Numbered from the stretch's first letter, positions 1-9,102 are shown. The stretch: DNA of 46,370 bases from JALZAA01 sp035938395 (GCA_035938395.1 DASZGY010000138.1:1-46370), one strand, 5' to 3'. Program-made: numbers and translations. Notes: generated by a model not told the origin, from the letters alone.

Positions 1-503
1 TCCTCCATGAGGATGATGAAGACCAGTGTCAGCAGGACGAACAGCGGGTCGGTCGCGACGTATGCAGCGATGCGGAGCAGCTCGCCCGAGAGGGCGGCGA
101 TCGCCGCGGCCCCGACAGTCACCCACGGCGAGGCCACGTGCCGGCGCAGCAGGAAGAACGAAACAAGCGCGATCGCCCCGACGACAAGGGCGTTGGCGAA
201 TCGGCCGACCGACGCCGCGCCGGCGCCGACGAAGTGACCGATGGACAGGATCGCGGGATATCCGGGCGCGAACACGGTCAACGGTTCGTCGGTGAAGTCC
301 GTGAACCCGCGACCGTGAACGAGGTTGCGCGCCGCCGATATATACGTCACCGAATCCGGGCCCAGGTCCGGACCGTGTCGGGTCGCCACCAACACCGAGA
401 CGATCGCGGCGATCACGAGGACCACGGCGCCGAGGCCGAGGGGGCGGGTGAGGCGGGCGGGCTCGGGCTGCTGCGTGGGGTGTTGGACGAGTGTTGCGGT
501 CAC
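1..503 (-). CDS. GT39/ArnT-like membrane glycosyltransferase, N-terminal part (3' end outside window)
   Basis: Read on the minus strand, the frame whose codons start at forward positions divisible by 3 is open from about 628 down to the window edge. It encodes a hydrophobic protein. After a polar N-terminus comes a first membrane segment (GAVVLVIAAIVSVLVA), then a loop with PDSVTYISAARNLVHGRGFT and PLTVFAPGYPAIL, then three more hydrophobic stretches. An acidic residue in the first loop followed by an 'ARNL..G.G(F)' and 'PGYP' pattern is typical of GT39/ArnT/PMT-like GT-C transferases, which use polyprenyl-phosphate sugars on the outer face of the membrane. The GTG at 503 is the best start, since no ATG lies in frame upstream, but no clear ribosome-binding site supports it. 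About 167 residues are visible and the rest lies beyond position 1. The substrate cannot be told. Confidence 0.65.
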   Translation of the reverse strand, partial: MTATLVQHPTQQPEPARLTRPLGLGAVVLVIAAIVSVLVATRHGPDLGPDSVTYISAARNLVHGRGFTDFTDEPLTVFAPGYPAILSIGHFVGAGAASVGRFANALVVGAIALVSFFLLRRHVASPWVTVGAAAIAALSGELLRIAAYVATDPLFVLLTLVFIILME

Positions 504-599
504 GAGCAGCCGTTCGCCCGAGGGCTGGACGCCTTCATCATCGCCGATCGTCCTGCGGGGCGTTGGCCTCGGCGGCTGGCTTCGGACGAGACTCCAGAT

Positions 600-628
600 T
601 TGACGCCCTGCAGGGCGCCAGCTACATT
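600..628 (+). promoter_or_regulatory. SigA-type promoter of the ATP synthase operon (TTGACG-N17-TACATT)
   Basis: TTGACG at 600-605 and TACATT at 623-628 are separated by exactly 17 bp, close to the housekeeping sigma consensus. Transcription would start near 635 and read into the first atp-operon gene (GTG at 683). The spacer holds a perfect 14-bp palindrome (604-617), and the -10 box overlaps an 18-bp palindrome (627-644). Confidence 0.65.
604..617. repeat. 14-bp perfect palindrome inside the atp promoter spacer
   Basis: CGCCCTGCAGGGCG is self-complementary and lies between the -35 and -10 boxes. It could be a second operator. In DNA this GC-rich it could also be chance. Confidence 0.4.
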
Positions 629-644
629 GTGATTACATTCACAA
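627..644. promoter_or_regulatory. Perfect CRP/FNR-type palindrome (TTGTGA-N6-TCACAA)
   Basis: The 18 bases form TTGTGA, a 6-base spacer, then TCACAA. This matches the TGTGA-N6-TCACA operator of the CRP family, including mycobacterial CRP. Its centre (635.5) falls on the predicted transcription start of the promoter at 600-628. That position suggests repression of the atp operon, or control of the divergent gene at 1-503. The regulator itself is not in the window. Confidence 0.65.
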
Positions 645-682
645 GCTCGAGCGGGGGTCTGGGCGCGAGTGGGGCGAGTGGC

Positions 683-976
683 GTGACGGCACATCCGGGC
701 GCTGAGGGGCAGAGGGAGAGGCGCTGGGCGGAAGCGCGGCACCTCAACCGCGGCTTCGGCGACGCGCTCGCCCAGGCTTTCGAGTTCGCCGCCATCCCGG
801 TGCTCTTCGCCGCCTTCGGCTGGTGGCTCGACGACCGGCTCGGGACGCAGCCCATGGTGCTCGTGGCGCTGGCCGCTCTCGGCTTCGTCGGCGTGTTCCT
901 CCGCACCATCTACCACTACAAGGCCAAGGTCGAACGCGACGAGGAGGGCAAGCCGTGGACGCGCCGCCTCCGGTAG
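683..976 (+). CDS. AtpZ/AtpI-family small membrane protein, first gene of the ATP synthase operon
   Basis: A 97-residue protein with a polar N-terminus, two membrane helices (around AFEFAAIPVLFAAFGWWL and MVLVALAALGFVGVFL) and a basic tail. The arrangement and the 'GWWLD' turn between helices fit the AtpZ/AtpI-like proteins encoded ahead of F1Fo operons. These are implicated in c-ring assembly or Mg2+ handling. GTG 683 was chosen because the open frame upstream runs through the promoter and palindrome. A GTG at 629 is in frame but lies inside the operator. The 3' end overlaps the next gene by 22 nt, so the two are probably translationally coupled. Confidence 0.7.
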   Translation: MTAHPGAEGQRERRWAEARHLNRGFGDALAQAFEFAAIPVLFAAFGWWLDDRLGTQPMVLVALAALGFVGVFLRTIYHYKAKVERDEEGKPWTRRLR

Positions 977-1401
977 AGAAGCGCATCGCCCTCGACCTCG
1001 CCCGCCACGGGCTGCTCGTCGCGCCGGTGGTCGTGATCGCGGCGGGACTGTTCGGCGGGGTGGACGGCGCCGCGAGCGCCGCGCTCGGGCTGGGCGTCTG
1101 CGTGCTCAACTTCTTCGCCGCGGCCGTCTCCCTCGAGTGGGGTGCGCGCCGGTCCGGGAACGCGCTCATGGCGGTCGCGCTCGGTGGGTTCCTGTTCCGC
1201 ATGTTGTCGATCGTGCTCGTGATCGTCGTGGCGCGGGCGTTGTTCGGTTGGGTCGACGTGCTCGTGCTCGGCCTGACCCTCTTCGTCGCCCATCTCGGCT
1301 TGTTGTTCTGGGAGCTACGCTCCGTCAGCTTCTCGCTGGCCGCGCCCGGTCTGCGGCGTGATCAGCTGACGACGAGCGCACGAAAGGACGAAGCGCAGTG
1401 A
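955..1401 (+). CDS. AtpI-like four-helix membrane protein
   Basis: A 148-residue protein with four predicted membrane segments (GLLVAPVVVIAAGLFGG; AALGLGVCVLNFFAAA; ALGGFLFRMLSIVLVIVVA; VLVLGLTLFVAHLGLLFW). The size, topology and position between the AtpZ-like gene and atpB fit the ATP synthase I (AtpI) family, proposed to help assemble the c-ring. GTG 955 is preceded by GAGGAGGG (941-948) at good spacing. The start lies inside the upstream gene, and the TGA stop overlaps the atpB start (GTGA at 1398-1401). Sequence similarity in this family is low, so the call rests on context and topology. Confidence 0.7.
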   Translation: MDAPPPVEKRIALDLARHGLLVAPVVVIAAGLFGGVDGAASAALGLGVCVLNFFAAAVSLEWGARRSGNALMAVALGGFLFRMLSIVLVIVVARALFGWVDVLVLGLTLFVAHLGLLFWELRSVSFSLAAPGLRRDQLTTSARKDEAQ

Positions 1402-2171
1402 TGCTGCTCGGCCTCGACTTCCCGCCGATCTCGCATGTGACGCGGTGGCCCAACATCTTCTTCGACGGCACCCCGTTCGCCATCAACAAGACCGTCCTCA
1501 TCTACTTCGCGTCGGTGATCATCACGCTGGCGTTCTTCTTCTACGCCGCGCGGCGGCACCAGCTCGTTCCCCGGGGCGTGCAGAACCTGGCGGAGTCCAG
1601 CATCGACTTCGTCCGCGAGGGGATCATCCTGCAAACCATCGGCCCGGAGGGGATGGGGTACCTGCCCTTCCTCACGACGATGTTCTTCTTCATCTTCTTC
1701 ATCAACATCTTCGAGATCCTGCCGTTCATCCAGTTCCCGGGGAACGCCCGCATCGCGGTGCCGATGTTCCTCGCCCTCCTCGTCTGGTTCATGTTCAACA
1801 TCGTCGGCATCGCGAAGCAGGGCTTCGGCCACTACATCAAGAGCTCGGTCGTCCCGCCCGATGTCCCGAAGCCGATCCTGCCCCTGCTCGTGTTCATCGA
1901 GTTCATCTCGGTGTTCCTGGTTCGGCCCTTCTCGCTCGCGATCCGGCTTTTCGCCAACATGCTCGCCGGTCACCTCATCCTGGTGACATTCGCGATCCTG
2001 TCGTCGGCCATCTTCGGCGCGGCCGTCTACTTCAAGATCGGGGCCGCCTTCCCGTTCGCCCTGCTCGTCGCGCTGACCGCGTTCGAGATCCTGGTCTCGG
2101 CGTTGCAGGCGTTCATTTTCACGATCCTCACCGGCGTGTACATCGGTCTGTCCATGCACCCGGAGCACTAG
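1398..2171 (+). CDS. atpB: F1Fo ATP synthase subunit a
   Basis: A 257-residue membrane subunit that forms the proton half-channels against the c-ring. The conserved helix RPFSLAIRLFANMLAGH carries the essential arginine (R183, equivalent to E. coli R210) next to the L-F-A-N-M-x-A-G-H motif. Several long hydrophobic segments fill the rest, including an unusually Phe-rich one (TTMFFFIFFINIFEILPF, about residues 93-110). The start may be GTG 1398 or ATG 1401; AAAGGA at 1383-1388 lies upstream. The gene overlaps the AtpI-like gene by 4 nt. Confidence 0.95.
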   Translation: MMLLGLDFPPISHVTRWPNIFFDGTPFAINKTVLIYFASVIITLAFFFYAARRHQLVPRGVQNLAESSIDFVREGIILQTIGPEGMGYLPFLTTMFFFIFFINIFEILPFIQFPGNARIAVPMFLALLVWFMFNIVGIAKQGFGHYIKSSVVPPDVPKPILPLLVFIEFISVFLVRPFSLAIRLFANMLAGHLILVTFAILSSAIFGAAVYFKIGAAFPFALLVALTAFEILVSALQAFIFTILTGVYIGLSMHPEH

Positions 2172-2195
2172 AGCCCCCAACGGAGGAGAGATTCG

Positions 2196-2456
2196 TTGCA
2201 CGACTTTCTGCTTGCAGCACAACAGGCCGGCGAGCTGGCCAAGGGCCTCACCGCCATCGGTCGCGGGATCGTGTACGGCGGCGCCGCCATCGGTCCCGGC
2301 ATCGGCATCGGCCTCGTGGTCGGGAACGCCATCACCGCCATGGCGCGACAGCCGGAGTCGGCGGGCACCGTCCGGACCACGATGTTCCTCGGCATCGCGT
2401 TCACGGAGGCGCTCGCGCTCTTCGGGTTCGTGTTGGCGTTCATCATCAGCGGCTAG
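2196..2456 (+). CDS. atpE: F1Fo ATP synthase subunit c (TTG start)
   Basis: An 86-residue hairpin protolipid. Helix 1 carries the packed glycine motif (GPGIGIGLVVG), the polar loop is ARQPE, and helix 2 carries the ion-binding carboxylate E71 in FTEALALFGFV. No Na+-site pattern is obvious, so proton coupling is likely. The start codon is TTG at 2196, with GGAGGAGAG (2182-2190) five bases upstream. This is an unusual start for the most abundantly made subunit, apparently offset by a near-ideal ribosome-binding site. It is the third gene from the start of the operon's structural part and lies 24 nt after atpB. Confidence 0.95.
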   Translation: MHDFLLAAQQAGELAKGLTAIGRGIVYGGAAIGPGIGIGLVVGNAITAMARQPESAGTVRTTMFLGIAFTEALALFGFVLAFIISG

Positions 2457-2465
2457 GAGTTGTCC

Positions 2466-3125
2466 ATGCGGATCCGATTGTTGATCGCAGCCGCGGCCGT
2501 GGCCGTGCTCGGCGTGATCGCGACGCCCGCGGTCGCTCAGGCCAAGCCCAAGGGCACGGCCGAGGAGGAGTGCATCAAGAAGCTGGAGGCGGGCAACAGC
2601 ATCGACGACTGCCAGAAGGCCCCCAGCCTGATCCTCCCGGCGTCGAACGAGATCATCTGGGGTGGGGCAGCGTTCGTCGTGCTGCTCCTCATCATGTGGA
2701 AGTACGCCCTCCCGCCGGTGCGGAACATGATGAAGCAGCGCGAGGACCGAATCCGGGACGATCTCGAGCGGGCCGAGCATGCGCGCACGGAGGCCGAGGG
2801 GGAGCTGGCGAACTACCGGCGCCAGGTCGCCGACGCCCGCAGCGAGGCCGGGCGGATAATCGAAGAGGCGCGCCAGTCTGCCGACGAGGTGAAGCGCCAG
2901 ATACAGGCGCAAGCGGAGGCGGATGCAGCCGAGACGCGTACGCGCGCTCAGGAAGACATCCGGCTCGCGACCGACCGGGCCCAGGCCGACCTCCAAGGAA
3001 GGGTGGCAGATCTGTCGATCGAGCTCGCCGAGAAGATCGTCGAGCGCAACCTGGACCGCGACACCCAGCTCGCGCTGGTCGAGAGCTACATCGGCCAGGT
3101 CGGGAACGGGAACGGGAGCCGGTAG
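2466..3125 (+). CDS. atpF: F1Fo ATP synthase subunit b with N-terminal signal-like segment and paired Cys
   Basis: About 219 residues. From the ATG at 2466 there is a hydrophobic signal-like segment (LLIAAAAVAVLGVIATPAVAQA). A short polar stretch with two cysteines follows (EEECIKKLEAGNSIDDCQ), then the usual b-subunit membrane helix (FVVLLLIMWKYALPPVR), then a long charged coiled coil that acts as the stator stalk. A plain b subunit begins at the membrane helix, so the N-terminal 50 residues are an extension. ATG 2466 has AGGAG (2455-2459) six bases upstream. A TTG at 2460 would abut that site and is less likely. Confidence 0.88.
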   Translation: MRIRLLIAAAAVAVLGVIATPAVAQAKPKGTAEEECIKKLEAGNSIDDCQKAPSLILPASNEIIWGGAAFVVLLLIMWKYALPPVRNMMKQREDRIRDDLERAEHARTEAEGELANYRRQVADARSEAGRIIEEARQSADEVKRQIQAQAEADAAETRTRAQEDIRLATDRAQADLQGRVADLSIELAEKIVERNLDRDTQLALVESYIGQVGNGNGSR

Positions 3126-3128
3126 GGC

Positions 3129-3659
3129 ATGGCGGAGTCGGATCGCGTCGAGGCGTACTCCCAGGCGTACTTCGAGGTCGCGCGGGCCGAGAAAAAGGGC
3201 GGCGCGATCGATGACGACCTCTTCCGGTTCGCACGCGCGCTCGACGCCAACGACGACCTCCGGATGGCGCTCGGCGACAAGACGATCCCGGCCGAACGAC
3301 GCATCGCGATCGTCGAGGAGCTCATGGGCGGTACTGCGCTCCCGGTGAGCGTGGGAATGGTGTCGATGGTGGTCGGCGCCGACCGGGCCGGCGAGTTGCC
3401 GGAGATTGTCGACCGATTCCTCGAGCTGTCGGCCGAGCAGCGACAGCACGAGGTGGCCGAGGTCCGCGCCGCGGTGCCGCTCGACGATCGGCTTCGTGAC
3501 CGGTTGGCGGAGGCGCTGAGCCACGCCACGGGCAAGCAGGTCGAGGTGAAGGTGGTCGTCGACCCGGACGTGCTCGGCGGGGTCGTGGCCCGCATCGGCG
3601 ACACTGTGATCGACGGTTCCGTCCGCCACCGGCTGGATCAACTGAAGGAACGCTTGTAA
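3129..3659 (+). CDS. atpH: F1Fo ATP synthase subunit delta
   Basis: A 176-residue protein of normal length for subunit delta, which links the b stalk to the top of F1. The N-terminal helical part (AYSQAYFEVARAEKKGG) and the C-terminal signature (VKVVVDPDVLGGVVARIGDTVIDGSVR) are typical of the OSCP/delta family. It is a separate gene here, not fused to a second b subunit as in mycobacteria. ATG 3129 lies 4 nt after atpF, and the TAA stop overlaps the atpA ATG by one base. Confidence 0.95.
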   Translation: MAESDRVEAYSQAYFEVARAEKKGGAIDDDLFRFARALDANDDLRMALGDKTIPAERRIAIVEELMGGTALPVSVGMVSMVVGADRAGELPEIVDRFLELSAEQRQHEVAEVRAAVPLDDRLRDRLAEALSHATGKQVEVKVVVDPDVLGGVVARIGDTVIDGSVRHRLDQLKERL

Positions 3660-5257
3660 TGGCTGAGTTGTCCATCAACGCCGACCAGATCGCCGAGGCG
3701 CTGCGGAAGCACGTCGGCGGTTTCACCGCGACGCTCGAGAAGGCGCGGGTCGGGCGCGTCCTCGAGGTCGGTGACGGGATCGCGCGGGTGTCGGGGCTCC
3801 CGGAGACAGCCGTCAACGAGCTGCTGGAGTTCGAAGGCGGGACGCTCGGGCTGGCGCTGAACCTCGACGAGGACTCGATCGGCGCCGTGGTGCTCGGCGA
3901 GGCCGAGGACGTCGAAGAGGGCCACACGGTCCAGGAGACGGGACGGATCCTCTCGGTCCCGGTCGGCGACGTCATGCTCGGCCGGGTCGTCAACGCGCTC
4001 GGTCAGCCCATCGACGGCAAGGGCCCGATCAACACCGAGACGTACCGGCGACTCGAGATCCAGGCGCCCGACATCGTCGACCGCCAGCCCGTGCACGAGC
4101 CGCTGCAGACGGGGATCAAGGCCATCGACGCGATGACACCCGTGGGGCGGGGCCAGCGCGAGCTGATCATCGGCGACCGCAAGACGGGCAAGACGACCGT
4201 CGCGGTCGACACGATCCTGAACCAGCGTGGGCAGGGCGTGAAGTGCATCTACGTGGCGGTCGGCCAGAAGGGCTCCACGGTCGCCCAGACCGTCGCCACC
4301 CTCGAATCGCGCGGCGCGATGGAGTACACGGTCGTGGTCAACGCGCCGGCCGCCGACCCGGCGGTGTTCAAGTACCTGGCCCCCTATGCGGGATGCGCGA
4401 TCGGCCAGTACTGGATGGACAACGGCGACGCCGGTCTCGTCGTCTACGACGACCTGTCCAAGCAAGCCGAGTCGTACCGGCAGCTGTCGCTGCTGCTCCG
4501 CCGCCCTCCCGGCCGCGAGGCGTATCCGGGCGACGTGTTCTATCTCCACTCGCGGCTGCTGGAACGGGCGGCCAAGCTCAGCGCGGAGCGAGGCTCCGGC
4601 TCGCTCACCGCGCTGCCGATCATCGAGACGAAGGCGGGTGACATCTCCGCCTACATCCCGACCAACGTGATCTCGATCACCGACGGTCAGATCTACGTCG
4701 TCGAGGACCTGTTCCGGGCGGGCGTGCGGCCCGCGGTCGACGTCGGCATCTCGGTGTCACGCGTTGGCGGGGACGCGCAGATCAAGGCGATGAAGTCGGT
4801 CGCGGGGACGCTCAAGATCGACCTGGCCCAGTTCCGTGACCTCGAGGCGTTCGCGACGTTCGGATCCGAGCTCGACCGCGTCTCGCAGGCCCAGCTCGAC
4901 CGTGGCTACCGGCTCACGGAGTTGCTCAAGCAGCCGCTGAACGCGCCGATGCCGGTGGAGCTCCAGGTCGTCTCGATCTTCGCCGGCACCAACGGCTATC
5001 TCGACGACCTCCCGATCGAGGACGTGCGGCGCTTCGAGAGCGAGCTCCACGACTTCTTCCGGACCCGCAAGGCGGACCTGCTGGCCGCGATCCGCGACAC
5101 GGGGCAGCTCCCGGAAGAAGCCGAGCTCAAGCAGGCCGTCGACGACTTCAAGTCGATGTTCCAGCCGTCCGCCGACGCCAGGGACACGACGATGGAGGCC
5201 CTGGAAGGCGAGGCCCTCGGCGAGCCCGAGTCCGACAAGACCCTGGCGACGGAGTAG
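3659..5257 (+). CDS. atpA: F1Fo ATP synthase subunit alpha
   Basis: A 532-residue non-catalytic nucleotide-binding subunit. Residues 172-179 are the P-loop GDRKTGKT. The arginine-finger region appears as SVSRVGGDAQIKAMK. An N-terminal beta barrel is followed by the nucleotide domain and helical C-terminus. The last 30 or so residues form an acidic tail (ALEGEALGEPESDKTLATE), longer than in E. coli. The start overlaps the atpH stop by one base. Confidence 0.97.
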   Translation: MAELSINADQIAEALRKHVGGFTATLEKARVGRVLEVGDGIARVSGLPETAVNELLEFEGGTLGLALNLDEDSIGAVVLGEAEDVEEGHTVQETGRILSVPVGDVMLGRVVNALGQPIDGKGPINTETYRRLEIQAPDIVDRQPVHEPLQTGIKAIDAMTPVGRGQRELIIGDRKTGKTTVAVDTILNQRGQGVKCIYVAVGQKGSTVAQTVATLESRGAMEYTVVVNAPAADPAVFKYLAPYAGCAIGQYWMDNGDAGLVVYDDLSKQAESYRQLSLLLRRPPGREAYPGDVFYLHSRLLERAAKLSAERGSGSLTALPIIETKAGDISAYIPTNVISITDGQIYVVEDLFRAGVRPAVDVGISVSRVGGDAQIKAMKSVAGTLKIDLAQFRDLEAFATFGSELDRVSQAQLDRGYRLTELLKQPLNAPMPVELQVVSIFAGTNGYLDDLPIEDVRRFESELHDFFRTRKADLLAAIRDTGQLPEEAELKQAVDDFKSMFQPSADARDTTMEALEGEALGEPESDKTLATE

Positions 5258-5263
5258 CACGAC

Positions 5264-6226
5264 ATGGCGGGTGGTCAGGAGCGCATCCTCCGCAGACGCA
5301 TCCGGAGCGTGCAATCGACCAAGAAGATCACGCGCGCCATGGAGCTCATCGCCGCCAGCCGGATCGTGCGCGCACAGGCGCGGGTCGAGGCCGCGGTGCC
5401 GTACAGCGACCAGATCACCGAGGTCGTCCACGACCTCGCCGACGCCGGTGGTGCCGTCCAGAGCCCCCTCCTCGTTCCGCGGCCCGAGATCCGGCGCGTC
5501 GGCCACATCGTGCTCACCGCCGACCGTGGGCTGTGCGGCGCGTACAACTCGTCAGTGCTGCGCGCCGCCGAGGGCGAGGTCGCGGAGCATCGCGAGGTGG
5601 GGCGCGAGTCCTCGGTGTACGTGGTCGGTCGTAAGGGGGAGAGCTACTTCCGCTACCGCGACCTCCCAGTGGAGGCCTCGTTCACCGGCTTCAGCGACCA
5701 GCCGTCGTACGAGGACGCCCGCCGCGTCGCCGCCGCCGTGCGCGAGCCATTCCTCGACGAGCGGATCGACATGGTGCAGGTCATATATACGCGCTTCATC
5801 ACGGTGGGGAGCCAGGAAGTCGTCGTCCGTCCGCTGATGCCCCTGGAGCGCGAGGTCGTCCGCGACGAGGACGAGCGCGCTCGCGAGGCTGAAACGCTTC
5901 GCGCGGCGTACGAGTTCGAGCCCGGACCTGGTGAGATCCTGGAGCGGCTCCTGCCCCGGTACGTGGAGGCGCGCGTCTTCGCCGCTCTGCTCAACGCGGC
6001 GGCGTCCGAACACGCCGCTCGTCAGCGGGCGATGAAGGCCGCCAGCGACAACGCCGACGAGCTCACCGTGAGCCTGACGCGTGTGATGAACCGGGCCCGG
6101 CAGGACGCCATCACCACCGAGATCACCGAGATCGTCGGCGGCGCCGAGGCTCTCCGCCACGACGGACAGCAGGGCGCGGAGGAGCCGTTCGGTGAGGATC
6201 TCCGCGTCCGCGTGTTCGCTGAGTGA
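5264..6226 (+). CDS. atpG: F1Fo ATP synthase subunit gamma
   Basis: A 320-residue central rotor subunit. The N-terminal helix (RRRIRSVQSTKKITRAMELIAASRIVRAQ) and the C-terminal helix with NRARQDAITTEITEIVGGAEAL are the two strands of the gamma coiled coil. ADRGLCGAYN marks the conserved Rossmann-like middle domain. It is about 30 residues longer than E. coli gamma, which is common in actinobacteria; the extra residues lie mid-protein and in a short acidic tail. ATG 5264 lies 6 nt after atpA. Confidence 0.95.
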   Translation: MAGGQERILRRRIRSVQSTKKITRAMELIAASRIVRAQARVEAAVPYSDQITEVVHDLADAGGAVQSPLLVPRPEIRRVGHIVLTADRGLCGAYNSSVLRAAEGEVAEHREVGRESSVYVVGRKGESYFRYRDLPVEASFTGFSDQPSYEDARRVAAAVREPFLDERIDMVQVIYTRFITVGSQEVVVRPLMPLEREVVRDEDERAREAETLRAAYEFEPGPGEILERLLPRYVEARVFAALLNAAASEHAARQRAMKAASDNADELTVSLTRVMNRARQDAITTEITEIVGGAEALRHDGQQGAEEPFGEDLRVRVFAE

Positions 6227-6254
6227 GCCCCGAGAAAGCAAAGGAGTACTCCCG

Positions 6255-7703
<1,449 letters not shown>

Positions 7704-7709
7704 GCGCGC

Positions 7710-8111
7710 GTGCCGCTGACCGTCGACATCGTCTCGCCCGAGCGTGTGCTGTACACGGGCGACGGCGACATGGTCGTGTGCCGGACGTCGGAGGGTGAGA
7801 TCGCGTTTCTTCCCGGTCACCAGCCGTTCCTCGGCGCGCTCGGGATCGGCGTCGTACGGATCCTGCTCCCGCAGGAGGGCGAGCAGGCCGCGGCCGTGCA
7901 CGGCGGGTTCGTCGAGGTGGCGAACGACCGCGTCATCGTCCTGTCGGACGTCGCCGAGCTCGCCGACCACATCGACGTCGACCGCGCGCGTCGCGCTCGG
8001 GAGCGAGCCGAGGAGCGACTGGCCGCCGATCCCGACGACGAGGAGGCGCAGGCCGCGCTTCTCCGCGCGACGACTCGACTCGAGGTGGCCGGGGCTGCCG
8101 AGCACGCGTAG
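7710..8111 (+). CDS. atpC: F1Fo ATP synthase subunit epsilon
   Basis: A 133-residue last subunit of the operon. The N-terminal beta sandwich (LTVDIVSPERVLYTGDGDMVV, FLPGHQPFLGAL) and a C-terminal helical region (ARRARERAEERLAADPDDEEAQAALLRATTRLEVA) fit epsilon, which sits on gamma and can inhibit ATP hydrolysis. GTG 7710 lies six bases after the atpD stop. Confidence 0.93.
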   Translation: MPLTVDIVSPERVLYTGDGDMVVCRTSEGEIAFLPGHQPFLGALGIGVVRILLPQEGEQAAAVHGGFVEVANDRVIVLSDVAELADHIDVDRARRARERAEERLAADPDDEEAQAALLRATTRLEVAGAAEHA

Positions 8112-8153
8112 GTGACCGGCCTCCGACGACCTCGTCGCCCGGAGGTCGCCGCC

Positions 8154-8159
8154 TACGGT
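8154..8159 (+). promoter_or_regulatory. Probable -10 box (TACGGT) of a leaderless gene
   Basis: TACGGT ends six bases before the GTG at 8166, the same geometry as other leaderless candidates in this window. No clear -35 box is visible. It decides the start of the following gene. Confidence 0.45.
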
Positions 8160-8165
8160 GTGCCC

Positions 8166-9086
8166 GTGAGCCGGCTCATCGCCCTTGCCGTCGCGCTCGC
8201 GCTCGCTCTCGGCGTTGCCTCGATCGGAACTGCAGACGCGCTGCCGCGCGTCTCGGGACGCACCGATCTCGCTGCCTACCGCGGCCTGGGCACGTGGGTC
8301 GACGTGTTCGACTACGTCCCCGCGTTCCAGAAGGCGGGCGACGATCCGGCGGTCACGACGGCCAGCTTCGAGGACATGTCCCGCCTCGGGGTCAAGACCG
8401 TCTATCTCCAGGCGGCACAGGACGACGATCGCTCACCGGGGAACACGATCGACCCGAAGCTGCTCGGGCGGATGCTGCGCGCTGCCCACGCCGCCAAGCT
8501 CCGCGTTGTCGCGTGGTACCTACCGCATTTCACCGACGTGAGCGCGGACTTCCGCCGCGAGCGCGCCCTCTTGAACTTCAAGGCCAGCGGGCAGCAGTTC
8601 GACGGGCTCGCCGTCGACATCGAGTGGAACCGCGGCGTGCCCGACGCCACGGAACGCAACGCGGCGCTCGTCGACCTCTCCAAGCGCGTGCGCAAGGTTG
8701 CCGGCGACCGTCCCGTCGGCGCCATCACGCTCGAGCCCGTGTTCCTCGAGGTTGTCAGCCCTGACTACTGGCCCGAGTTCCCGTGGCGTCAGCTGTCGTC
8801 GCTGTACGACGTCTGGCTCCCCACCTTGTACTGGACGAACCGCAGCTCCGACTCGGGGTACAAGGAAGGGTTCAAGTACACGGACGAGAACATCCGCCAA
8901 GTGCGCAGCAACCTCGGCAACAGGAACGCGCCGGTGCACGCGATCGGCGGCATCGCCGACGCCGCCCTGCTCAAGGACTACGCGGGATTCGTGCGGGCGG
9001 TGAAGAAGCAGCGCGCCATCGGCTGGTCGGTCTACGACTACAACACCACCGTCAGTTCAGCCTGGCCGCAGTTGCGGAAGGGCTAG
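8166..9086 (+). CDS. Secreted TIM-barrel-like protein of unknown function
   Basis: About 306 residues. From GTG 8166 there is a signal peptide (LIALAVALALALGVASIG, then TADALP). The mature part alternates beta strands and helices in a pattern resembling glycoside-hydrolase TIM barrels: GTWVDVFDY, VKTVYLQAAQ, LRVVAWYLPHF, GLAVDIEWNRG, GAITLEPVF, VWLPTLYW, AIGWSVYDYNT. The acidic residues in AVDIEW and TLEPV sit where barrel active sites usually lie. I cannot assign a reaction. The TACGGT box six bases before GTG 8166 favours this start over GTG 8112 or 8160. It lies just downstream of atpC and converges with the bisphosphatase gene. Confidence 0.7.
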   Translation: MSRLIALAVALALALGVASIGTADALPRVSGRTDLAAYRGLGTWVDVFDYVPAFQKAGDDPAVTTASFEDMSRLGVKTVYLQAAQDDDRSPGNTIDPKLLGRMLRAAHAAKLRVVAWYLPHFTDVSADFRRERALLNFKASGQQFDGLAVDIEWNRGVPDATERNAALVDLSKRVRKVAGDRPVGAITLEPVFLEVVSPDYWPEFPWRQLSSLYDVWLPTLYWTNRSSDSGYKEGFKYTDENIRQVRSNLGNRNAPVHAIGGIADAALLKDYAGFVRAVKKQRAIGWSVYDYNTTVSSAWPQLRKG

Positions 9087-9102
9087 AACCGGTGAAGAGC
9101 AG

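Noticed and set aside
1362..3641. Minus-strand open frame of 759 codons opposite the atp genes
   Set aside because: It is antisense to atpB-atpH, rich in Arg/His/Asp as expected of a shadow frame in GC-rich DNA, with no domain or ribosome-binding site.
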